Shown here: in pieces, positions 17,836 through 25,762 of the stretch
Layout of the letters: each line of letters begins with the position of its first letter
How positions within the stretch are numbered: the first letter of the stretch is position 1
Source: Streptantibioticus rubrisoli
Lineage (GTDB): Bacteria; Actinomycetota; Actinomycetes; Streptomycetales; Streptomycetaceae
DNA: 64,000 nucleotides
Direction of reading: 5' to 3'
Assembly (NCBI RefSeq): GCF_024436055.1
Contig: NZ_JANFNH010000031.1
Span: 16,503-80,502, forward strand
Position numbers and translations under genes: made by a program
Notes under the pieces: generated by a model
Told to the model about the DNA's origin: nothing
The model's input: only the letters and a program-made list of their open reading frames with translations
The model's database searches: none

Positions 17836-17852
17836 TCACACGGCCTGTGTGA
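17836..17852. promoter_or_regulatory. TetR operator copy 2
   Basis: TCACAC (17836-17841) and GTGTGA (17847-17852) form a perfect dyad around GGCCT. A third half-site (TCACAC) occurs at 17869. It is well placed to block the reductase promoter. Confidence 0.6.
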
Positions 17853-17926
17853 TACACCGGAGAGGTAATCACACATCCTGAATGATTCAGCGTGTGCCTT
17901 CCGTCTTCCCCTTTCTGGAGTTCTCG

Positions 17927-18835
17927 ATGTCCACCGCGATCACCTACTCCCGCTACGGCGGCCCGGACGTGCTCACCCCGGCCGAGGTCGACACCCCCGA
18001 GCCGGGGCCGGGCCAGGTCCGCATCAAGGTCCGGGCGGCCGCCGTGAACCCGATCGACCTGAAGATCCGCTCGGGGATGATGGACGGCATCTTCCCGGTC
18101 GAGTTCCCCGTGGTGCCGGGCTGGGACGTGGCTGGCGTCGTCGACAAGGTCGGCGAGGCCGCCACCGCCTCGGTCGGGGACGAGGTCTTCGGCGCTGCCT
18201 CCGTCGGCGGCTACAGCGAGTACGCCCTGCTGGACCAGCCGGTTGCCAAGCCGAAGGAGGTTTCCTTCGACACCGCCGCCGCCGTGATCACCGTGGGGGA
18301 GACCGCCTACCGCGGCCTGCACCACCTCGGTGCCAAGAAGGGTGAAACCCTGCTGGTGCACGGCGCTGGCGGCAGCGTGGGAACGATCGCCGTCCAACTC
18401 GCCGTCTCCCGGGGCATCACCGTTGTCGGCACCGCCGGCGACCGCGACATCGAGCGCCTCACCGTCCTCGGCGCCACCGCGGTCCCTTACGGCGAGGGCT
18501 GGGCGCAGAGGGTCCGGGCCGCCGCCCCGCAGGGGGTGGACCACGTCTTCGACGCCTCCGGCGCGGGCGTACTGCCGGACTCGATCGCCCTGGTCGGCGA
18601 CGCGGCGCGGGTGATCACCATCGCCGACATGGCCGCCGCGCAGCACGGCGTACGTTTCACCGGCGCCGACCCGGCCGACCGGTTCTGGCAGGCGCTGCCG
18701 CAACTGGCTGACCTCATCGCCGTCGGCAAGCTCGACGTCCCCATCGGGAGCATCTACCCGCTCGCCGAGGCCGCCCGGGCCCACGCCGACATCGAGGCCC
18801 GCCGCGCCCGCGCCAAGGTCATCCTCACGCCCTGA
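17927..18835 (+). CDS. NADP-dependent quinone oxidoreductase (MDR superfamily)
   Basis: A 302-residue zinc-independent medium-chain reductase. The N-terminal GroES-like domain (YSRYGGPDVLTPAEVDTPEP, AAVNPIDLKIRSG, PVVPGWDVAGVV) is followed by a Rossmann domain with VHGAGGSVGTIAVQLA (nucleotide loop, about residues 138-153). The C-terminus ends ARRARAKVILTP. No structural-zinc cysteines. The ATG at 17927 has CTGGAG six bases upstream; an ATG at 17882 lacks one. It reduces quinones or enones with NADPH. Controlled by the divergent TetR. Confidence 0.9.
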   Translation: MSTAITYSRYGGPDVLTPAEVDTPEPGPGQVRIKVRAAAVNPIDLKIRSGMMDGIFPVEFPVVPGWDVAGVVDKVGEAATASVGDEVFGAASVGGYSEYALLDQPVAKPKEVSFDTAAAVITVGETAYRGLHHLGAKKGETLLVHGAGGSVGTIAVQLAVSRGITVVGTAGDRDIERLTVLGATAVPYGEGWAQRVRAAAPQGVDHVFDASGAGVLPDSIALVGDAARVITIADMAAAQHGVRFTGADPADRFWQALPQLADLIAVGKLDVPIGSIYPLAEAARAHADIEARRARAKVILTP

Positions 18836-18898
18836 CCCACGGGCCGCTGCCTCACCGGGCTACAGGGCGAGGCGGCATCGAGGGGCGTCGACGTCTCC

Positions 18899-18925
18899 GG
18901 CTGACGCCCCTGCGGGGCCTCAGCC
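18899..18925 (+). terminator. Stem-loop terminator after the quinone reductase
   Basis: GGCTGACGCCCC (18899-18910) pairs with GGGGCCTCAGCC (18914-18925), 11 of 12 positions, TGC loop. A weaker GCCGC/GCGGC hairpin precedes it around 18844-18875. Confidence 0.65.
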
Positions 18926-19089
18926 GACCCCCGCGGCTTAGCCGACTGCGGGTGGGTGGCGGGCAGCGGCTTGGATGGGGTGAGCGGGCGCAGCGGTCGT
19001 TGATCGAGGCAGGCGGTCAGCTCGGGCGGACGCAAACAGGCTCGGCACCGTCAACGGCCAGTTCGTTCTCCCCCGTCGGCATCGCTCTC

Positions 19090-19640
19090 GGCGATGGGGC
19101 CATGGACTCCTCGGCGTGAGTTCGCGCTGACGCTTGCGCCGGAAGCTCGGCGATCGGCCGGTCGGGGGTGTTCGTGGCGAAGTGATCACCATGCCGACCG
19201 GGTTAGGACAACCAGCGCCCGCGCTGGGCGAGCCAAGGGACGAACTCGTGGGTGCCGCCTGCGGAATCGCAGCGGATGAGGGTCTGCCGCCCGCGCCGCT
19301 ACTTCTTCGGCAACTGGGGCCAGGGCGAGGCGGGCAGCACTGATGTGGTCGGCGGGTGTGTTCGAGCCTGCGTTGCCCGGCTCAGCAGGGCCGCGACGGG
19401 CTCGTCGGTTCCGCCCGGTCCGCGGTCGACGAACGCCATCAGCGGGTGGTGGCCTTGGGTCTTCTTCCGGGTCGGGGCGGCGTCCTGCCCTTCTGAGTGC
19501 GCTACGGCCAGCACTCCGTCCAGGTGACGGTCACCCGCCCGTCGGCGTCCGGAGCCCGGCCTGCCGCTAACTTCAAGATGTGGCTGCGGACTTCGGTCGA
19601 AGCCGCGCGGATCGCGGTCAGTGCGGTGACGCAACACCGT
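19090..19640 (-). pseudogene. IS1380-type transposase, internal remnant
   Basis: Across several minus-strand frames the order of an IS1380 transposase can be followed: ALTAIRAASTEVRSHI (near 19630), VTVTWTECWP / LDGVLAVAHSEGQDAAPT, KTQGHHPLMAFVDRGPGGTD, EPVAALLS, then RPGNAGSNTPADHI, LAPVAEEV and HPRVRSLARP. At least three frameshifts are needed. Neither end of an element is visible. Confidence 0.65.
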
Positions 19641-20278
19641 GCCGCCCGGCTCAGCTTCCTGGGCTGCGCCTCAAGTAGCCTTCGTGGTCGATCACTTCGC
19701 AGTGCAGGCTGGCACCCGACCTCGGCTCGAGCACCAGGCGCTCAAGCCATTCCTCCGCAGCGCGCGCGGTGATGACCCGGTCATGCTGGCCTGCGATCAT
19801 GCCGTGCAGTGCTTGTACGGCCACCTCGCGGTAACGAATCCGCGCAGCTGATCGGCAGTCGGCCAGCGACACCAACTGGTCCACCACGCCGGGTCCAGAG
19901 GTGCAGATCTGGGACTGTATCGGCGGCGGCAACTAGTTCTGGCGACTGCCGTCTTGAGTGGGGGGTTTTGAGTCGGGGAACTGGGTGGCTGGCCCGTTGG
20001 GGGGTGGTGACGCCGTACGTTCCGTCGTCAGTTGTCGCACAGGGCCTCGGCGGTCGGCAGCCGTTGCCGAGGGCGACGGCAACGAGAGCACTTCCGCCGG
20101 ACGGCGCGGGGGCCGTCGCCATGCCCTGACCGACTGGCGCTCGGCGGCGCACGGGCGTTGACGTTCGCCGCTTTCCCACCCGACGCGTTCAAAGGAAGGG
20201 AGGTCGAGCCTCTCAGATCCAGAACGGTGCGGAGCGGCCTGGCTGTTCAGCGAGGGGCTGTCAGACCTGGTTCTTAGC
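19641..20278. other. No recognisable gene
   Basis: A 93-residue minus-strand frame (19932-19651) has reasonable composition (QLVSLADCRSAARIRYREVA) but no family I know. The rest is the upstream region of the 20279 gene. No clear promoter motif. Confidence 0.35.
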
Positions 20279-23200
20279 ATGGCGGGTATGAGGGGATCAC
20301 AGAACAGCTCGGCTGCCCACGTGGTGCGCACCATCTTGGCCTGTCCGCAGGGAAGGGATGCAGGCCAAGCCCAAGGCATGGTGGGCGACGTGCTGGGGGT
20401 GCTCATGCAGGCCCGCCCTGCGCGTACGGTCGCGGCGGGAGTCGCTGCGGCGGGTGGAGTCGATGCGCAGGCGGCGCGTCGGCTGCGTGAGCTGGTGGCG
20501 CATCATCTGGGTGATCGGGCCGAGCGGTGGCGCGGTGTGCACGACGCGCTCGCCACCTATCGGGGCACGTTGCCCGCGCTGCTCGCCGAGATGCCGCCGC
20601 TGGCTCGGCCGGCTGCTTCCGGTGAGCTTCGCTCACCGGCGCCCCGTAGCGTGTACGCCACGCTTGCCCTGCTGATGGAGCAGGCCCAGCCCGGGCACAC
20701 GGTCGCCGGTCTGGCCGCGTTGCCCGACCGTACGGTGGAGGCCCTGCTCGCTGGCGGGGCGCTGCCCGGGCCCGGCCTGACCGCCGCCGTCACGGAGCAC
20801 GGCGACTCCCGCAGCAGAGCCGCTTTGGCCCGTCATCCCCGGCTCGACACGCGGGTGCTGGCGCGGCTCCTCGCGGTCGGGGACGCCCAGGTCGGCGCTG
20901 CCGTCTACCGCAGTCCACGCGCCACCCAGTCCTTGCGCCGTACCCTTGCGCACCGGCTCGACACGGTGCCGATGGACGAGACGTTGCGCGCCGAACTGAC
21001 CGACCCGAGCGTCGACTTGCCGCGTACCTGGCTCACGCCGCTGCTCGGCTCGGGTGATCCGCAGTTCGTGGCGCGTGCGCTTGGCGTCGGTGTTCGGCGG
21101 GTGGCCCAGCAGTACGCGCTGCTGCGGGTCTGGGAGCGCTGCGGGCCGGAGGTGGTGCGTGGCTTCATCGGTGATCCGGCCGTCGCACGGCACCTGAGCG
21201 GGCCGGTTCTCGCCGCGGTCAACCAGGCGCTGGCCAAGGAAGACTCCGGTGCCGCGCTGCGCCAGCTACGCGAGCGGTGCGAACCGTATGAGGACCCCGC
21301 GCGGCTGCCGAGCCTCCTGGCCACCACACGGGGCACCAGCAGCCTGCGCGACCTGCTGTCCGAACCGTATGTCCACGACCTGCAGGCCCTCGCCGAGGCC
21401 CACGCGAAGAGCCCGTTCATGCCCATGGCGAGCGAGGAGTTGGCCCGCCACGAGGATGCGAGCGACGCCCAGCGCCTGGCGTTCAGGCTGAGCGTTCTCA
21501 ACGATCGCTGGCGGGTGGGCGATCGACGCGCCGGGAACGCGACCCCGCCTGAGCGGCGCCTGGCCGAGGAGGTGCTCGACGCCGACGGCGCCTGGTGGGC
21601 GGAGGGCATGGTCAGGGCAGCGTTGTTCGATCCGGTCGAGCTGGTGCGCACCGCCCGACCGGCGTCTCACGCGGTGACCGCGCTCGCCGTGCTCCATGAG
21701 CGGGGCCTGCTCACCGGCACGGTCGCGGCCGAACTGCGCTCGCTGACCGATGCCCATCTCGGTGACCGCCCCGAGGCCTGGGCCGCGCTCGACGCCCTTC
21801 TGGCCGGACACCAGGGAAGCCTGGGCGAGTTGATCAGCAAGGCCGGCGAGGCCACCCCGGCCGAATGCGACGGAACCGAGGCGTCCGACGAAGGACACAC
21901 CGCCGCGCGCACCGGAGTTGGTGCCCACGAAGCCGCGTCGCCCCGGACTCCGCGCTCCCGCCATGAGCGGGCCGCCCTTGCCGCCCTCGACCTCCTTCGA
22001 TCCCTCTGCGCCGACGCCCCGCTTCCCACCGACCCCGACGTCCTGTCCTTCCTCGCTCACCACAACAGGTGGGATGCCCCCGGCCTGGCCACCCCCGAGT
22101 GGCTCGTCCGGGCCTGCACCACCCACGGGATAGAACCGCCGAACGCCGGGTCCTGGTACACCGCGCCCACGCTCGAGCAGGTGCGGGCGCATCTCCCGCA
22201 GACCTGGGGCTCCAGCGCCCTGCTCACCGACCGCGCCTACGTTCAGGGCATCCTGCCCGCCGACGAACTGCTCAGCCTGCTCCCCGCCCGCTACATGTTG
22301 CGCCTTCCGCACGACTGGCGCGGCTTCGCTTTCGCCGGTGCGTGGCGGGCCGCGCTCGCCCGCCTGCTGCGCGCCGAACTCGGCACCGACCCCGACGCCT
22401 GGCTGCACTTGGCCCGCACGGCTTGGACGCATGCCGCCGGACGGGTCAGCGACCCCAACCCCGGTGGGCCCAGCTGGGTCGAACTGCTGGCCCTGGCTCG
22501 GTCCGCGTCATCCGCGAACGTCAGTGCCACCGGACACCCCCCGCAGGAACGGGGATGGGCCGCGCTCACGCCCCGCCCGCGCACCCCTGACGAGGCACTC
22601 AAACTGCTGGAGCACGGTGACCACTTGTGGGTCTGGCCGATGGGCACCCTGCTGTGCCTGGCCGACGCGGAAGTCGTCGACGCGGTCCTGCCCCGACTCG
22701 GCCCCGACGGCTCCTGGTTGCTTGCCGCGTACCTGCTGCGCCACGACCACACGCCGCGCGTGGTCTTCGACCGGCTGCTCGCGGGCCGGGATCCGCACGC
22801 GCTGCGGATACTCGTCGCCCAGTCGCGGTGGCTCGAGGACGGCTTGGTCGGGCGACTGGCCGACGTCGATGATCCTGACGTCGGCCTGGCCCTGCTGCGG
22901 CACGTCCGCGATCCGGGGATCCACCGCCGGATCGTGGCCAGGTCCCGCCGTCCGGGGGCGGAGGCCGACCCGGTCGCGGCGCGGGTACTGGCGGAGCTGC
23001 GGGCCGATCCGTCCGCAAGGCCGCCAGGAGGCCTGCACTGGCTGTGCTCGGCGGAACCGGACCTGATCGAGGAGATCCTCGTCCGGTGGGGTGGTGAACT
23101 GGGCTTCGTCCACCAGGTTCTCGGCTGTTTGCGACTGGTCGAGCACGGCGGAGCAACTCGGCTTACCGCGCTCGTCGGACGCGATTTGCTCGGCCAGGCT

Positions 23201-23851
23201 GCGAGCAAGCTGTGCGTCAAGGCACTGGCCTGCGCCGATCCGGCCGCTGTGCTGCGTGCCCGCCTTGACCGCGAACTGGCCCCTGCCAAGCTGGTCAAGA
23301 AACTGCGTCGGGCGCGAAGCCACTGGCAGGCCACGAGCGCGGTGGCGGCGATGCCGTTCGGTGCCAACTGGCGGGCTTTGGAGGCAGCGCACCGGCAGGA
23401 GCCGCTGCCGCACTGGGAACACCTGGTCAACCTGCCGGACGCGCCCGCCGAACTCCGCCTGCGGTACGCGGCGTTGGTGCGAGAGCCGGGGCCGCACGGT
23501 CTGGCCGAGGGCGCGGAACTCACCCGGGCGCGGGCCCGCCACGGCCTGGCTGGCATGTACCACTGTGCACCCGGCACCCAGATCGACGGCCTGCTGACGT
23601 CCGGCATCCTGGCCGGATCGGACCTGCTGCACCTGGCGGCCCCGGCCGCACTGATGCTCGCCTACCTCCACAGCGCCGCTCGCCGCACCGACGCTCCGGC
23701 AGCCGCGGTCGCCGCACTGGCGGAACTCGCCGATCTCGTGCGTTCACGGCTCGGATCCGACCAGGAGGCATGGACACGGGTGACCGACCGGCTGACGGGC
23801 CGCGATCCGCAGTGGGATCCGATGTCCCCGGTGGTCACGTTGCTGTGCTGA
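20279..23851 (+). CDS. Very large helical repeat protein of unknown function
   Basis: A 1190-residue soluble protein with no signal peptide or membrane segment. It is rich in Leu, Ala and Arg and looks like HEAT/Armadillo-type helical repeats. A motif LGxDxxAW recurs: HHLGDRAERW (20501), AHLGDRPEAW (about 21752), AELGTDPDAW (about 22376) and SRLGSDQEAW (about 23745), each ending a block that starts near a P-A-x-x-x-x-A-x-L turn. A low-complexity linker lies near residues 530-560. The start could be ATG 20279 or 20288; no strong ribosome site. Monocistronic with a terminator hairpin at 23872. I do not recognise a function. Confidence 0.75.
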   Translation: MAGMRGSQNSSAAHVVRTILACPQGRDAGQAQGMVGDVLGVLMQARPARTVAAGVAAAGGVDAQAARRLRELVAHHLGDRAERWRGVHDALATYRGTLPALLAEMPPLARPAASGELRSPAPRSVYATLALLMEQAQPGHTVAGLAALPDRTVEALLAGGALPGPGLTAAVTEHGDSRSRAALARHPRLDTRVLARLLAVGDAQVGAAVYRSPRATQSLRRTLAHRLDTVPMDETLRAELTDPSVDLPRTWLTPLLGSGDPQFVARALGVGVRRVAQQYALLRVWERCGPEVVRGFIGDPAVARHLSGPVLAAVNQALAKEDSGAALRQLRERCEPYEDPARLPSLLATTRGTSSLRDLLSEPYVHDLQALAEAHAKSPFMPMASEELARHEDASDAQRLAFRLSVLNDRWRVGDRRAGNATPPERRLAEEVLDADGAWWAEGMVRAALFDPVELVRTARPASHAVTALAVLHERGLLTGTVAAELRSLTDAHLGDRPEAWAALDALLAGHQGSLGELISKAGEATPAECDGTEASDEGHTAARTGVGAHEAASPRTPRSRHERAALAALDLLRSLCADAPLPTDPDVLSFLAHHNRWDAPGLATPEWLVRACTTHGIEPPNAGSWYTAPTLEQVRAHLPQTWGSSALLTDRAYVQGILPADELLSLLPARYMLRLPHDWRGFAFAGAWRAALARLLRAELGTDPDAWLHLARTAWTHAAGRVSDPNPGGPSWVELLALARSASSANVSATGHPPQERGWAALTPRPRTPDEALKLLEHGDHLWVWPMGTLLCLADAEVVDAVLPRLGPDGSWLLAAYLLRHDHTPRVVFDRLLAGRDPHALRILVAQSRWLEDGLVGRLADVDDPDVGLALLRHVRDPGIHRRIVARSRRPGAEADPVAARVLAELRADPSARPPGGLHWLCSAEPDLIEEILVRWGGELGFVHQVLGCLRLVEHGGATRLTALVGRDLLGQAASKLCVKALACADPAAVLRARLDRELAPAKLVKKLRRARSHWQATSAVAAMPFGANWRALEAAHRQEPLPHWEHLVNLPDAPAELRLRYAALVREPGPHGLAEGAELTRARARHGLAGMYHCAPGTQIDGLLTSGILAGSDLLHLAAPAALMLAYLHSAARRTDAPAAAVAALAELADLVRSRLGSDQEAWTRVTDRLTGRDPQWDPMSPVVTLLC

Positions 23852-23871
23852 CCGTCGACGGCGCGGGCCCG

Positions 23872-23898
23872 GGCAGGCCACGGTGATGTGGGCCTGCC
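23872..23898 (+). terminator. Stem-loop terminator after the repeat protein
   Basis: GGCAGGCC (23872-23879) pairs with GGCCTGCC (23891-23898), 20 nt after the stop codon. Confidence 0.6.
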
Positions 23899-23965
23899 GC
23901 TGCGGGGATGTGCGCCGTTATGGCTGATTCGGGCGCAGGCACGCCTGGCGGTTCACAGTTGTTCT

Positions 23966-24003
23966 GCGGTTCGCGGTGTTCGCGGTGTTCGCGGCGTTCG
24001 CGT
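23966..24003. repeat. 9-bp tandem repeat in non-coding DNA
   Basis: About four consecutive copies of a TGTTCGCGG-like unit (one reads CGTTCGCGT). It lies between the repeat-protein gene and the SRPBCC gene. Confidence 0.6.
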
Positions 24004-24140
24004 GATCGTCGGCTGCGAAAGGCCTGCGAGGCCGTCGAACCGCGTGCGTCAGCAGCCGGTAGTTACCAGCGGGTAGTGGTGGGGTGTCCAGGACCGGTAC
24101 GGTGACCCGACGGTAGAGCAGTGCTGCGGGGAGGGTGACG

Positions 24141-24647
24141 ATGGTGCGGTTGGCGGACAGTCCGAGGGTCGAGGTGGATGTGCATGTGGCCGCGCCGCCG
24201 GAGCGGGTGTGGGCGCTGGTGAGTGACATCACCGTGCCGACCAGGTTCGGCGGGGAGTTGTACGAGGTCGAGTGGTTGGACGGGGCCGCCGGACCGGCCC
24301 TCGGCGCGACCTTCGTCGGACGCAACCGGAATGAGAACCTGGGTAGTTGGGAGACCGTCTCGCGGATCTGTGAGTACCAACCGGAGTTGGCGTTCGGCTG
24401 GGAAGTGCGGGCACCTCAGGGCGATTTCAGCCGTCCTGTCGCCAGTTGGCGGTTCCAGATGGAGCCGGAGGACGGCGGCACCCGGCTGCGCCAGTCGGTC
24501 ACCATCGGGTCGGGCGCCTCGTACCTGAGCCGTGCGATCGAAGCCCAGCCTGAACACGAGGAGCAGATCGTGACTGTTCGGATGGGCATGCTGGAACAGG
24601 GCATCCGGTCGACGCTCGAGGGTGTCAAGAAACTCGCAGAATCCTGA
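24141..24647 (+). CDS. SRPBCC-family (polyketide cyclase/dehydrase fold) protein
   Basis: A 168-residue START-like protein. VEVDVHVAAPPERVWALVSD is the standard opening of the fold, followed by FGGELYEVEWLDG, a central sheet (SWETVSRICEYQPELAFGWE, GGTRLRQSVTIG) and a C-terminal helix ending LEGVKKLAES. It binds a hydrophobic ligand; no catalytic role can be assigned. The ATG at 24141 lies six bases after GAGG; a GTG at 24135 would overlap that site. Monocistronic. Confidence 0.8.
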   Translation: MVRLADSPRVEVDVHVAAPPERVWALVSDITVPTRFGGELYEVEWLDGAAGPALGATFVGRNRNENLGSWETVSRICEYQPELAFGWEVRAPQGDFSRPVASWRFQMEPEDGGTRLRQSVTIGSGASYLSRAIEAQPEHEEQIVTVRMGMLEQGIRSTLEGVKKLAES

Positions 24648-24913
24648 GCCCCAGTCGGTTGAACCAGCGCGGGCGCGACGTCGTGCAGCAGGCGCGGCGG
24701 AGCGTGGCAGGCCAGCGAGGTGGTGCTCAAGGAGAACGCGACCGTCGCGGACAGTCGGGGGCCTGTGGCCCCGGCCAGGCCGTGGCGGTGTGGGTAGCCG
24801 GGGTCGGCGCGTTCGCCGTGGTCCCGAACGCCGGGGGCCTTCGGCTGTGTGCGACTCTTGGTGTGTCGGCGTGGGTCCGATGAGGGTCCGCACCGACGGG
24901 AGGGGAGTTTCGC

Positions 24914-25021
24914 GTGACACCGAGTACGACGGCTCCGGCCGACCGCTGGCGCGAGCCCAGGAAGCTCAACAGCACCTGGCGGTTGGCGTTGTCGACGTTC
25001 GTGTCCGCCCGCCTCGGTTGA
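24914..25021 (+). CDS. Short ORF, possibly truncated gene start
   Basis: GTG at 24914 follows a strong GGGAGGGGAG and opens a 35-residue peptide (TAPADRWREPRKLNSTWRLA) that stops just after SARLG. It could be a small protein or the surviving N-terminus of a longer one. No family recognised. Confidence 0.3.
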   Translation: MTPSTTAPADRWREPRKLNSTWRLALSTFVSARLG

Positions 25022-25762
25022 GGCAGCACCAGGGGCGGACGCGGCCTCACCGTCCGACGCTGGGCGCCACTACGGTGGTGCTGGAGTCAATCGGTGGGGA
25101 GGGTGAGGATCCGGTGTGACGCCGTAGTCTGCTGGTTGCCGTGGCCGGGGGCCGCACCAGCGTGGTCTTCGGCCCCACCTCGACCGCTTCTGCGCGCACC
25201 CCTGCGCGGCTCAGCCTGGCAGGGCTGGAAGGCCTCTTGTTCTGCCGGTGGTAGCCCGCCCTGCGCGGCACCGGCCCCACGTCTGCCGCGGTGTGAGCGA
25301 CGATTCGCAGTTGAGTGGCATCCGGGCACGGTCGCTCTCGCCTCAATCCGGCTGTGGCTCCGCTAGCCTCTCTCTTCGGCACGCCGCTAACGCCGCAGTA
25401 GGCCAAGGTGGACGCACGGGGGAGGCATCGGCTCTGCTTGCAAGGCCCTCGCCCTGCGGTGGCATCGCTGTCGGCCAGGGGTCATCCTGGAAATGTCAAC
25501 GGGAGTGCCGGTACGCCATCCCAACCAGGGTCCCGGCAAGGTAGCGAGATTTCCGTTTCGTTCTCGCTGCCCCCATCCCAACTGAAGCTGCTGAGCTGGA
25601 GATACCCGCGCTGGGAAGCGGTCACCAGTAGCAGGACAAAGCAGGCGGACTGCGACTTTGCCGGGGCCCCGCCATCCCAACTGGCCCCGCACATGGCCTC
25701 ATACCTGGCATTCCATAGCTCACTCATTGTCCCTTCAACTGTTGAGCCAGAAAGAGGACGTG
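25022..25762. other. Long leader with thrice-repeated CCATCCCAAC
   Basis: No gene recognised in 740 bp. The 10-mer CCATCCCAAC occurs at 25516, 25573 and 25672 on the coding side of the downstream metallopeptidase gene. It could be a regulator site or a vestige of duplication. Confidence 0.35.
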
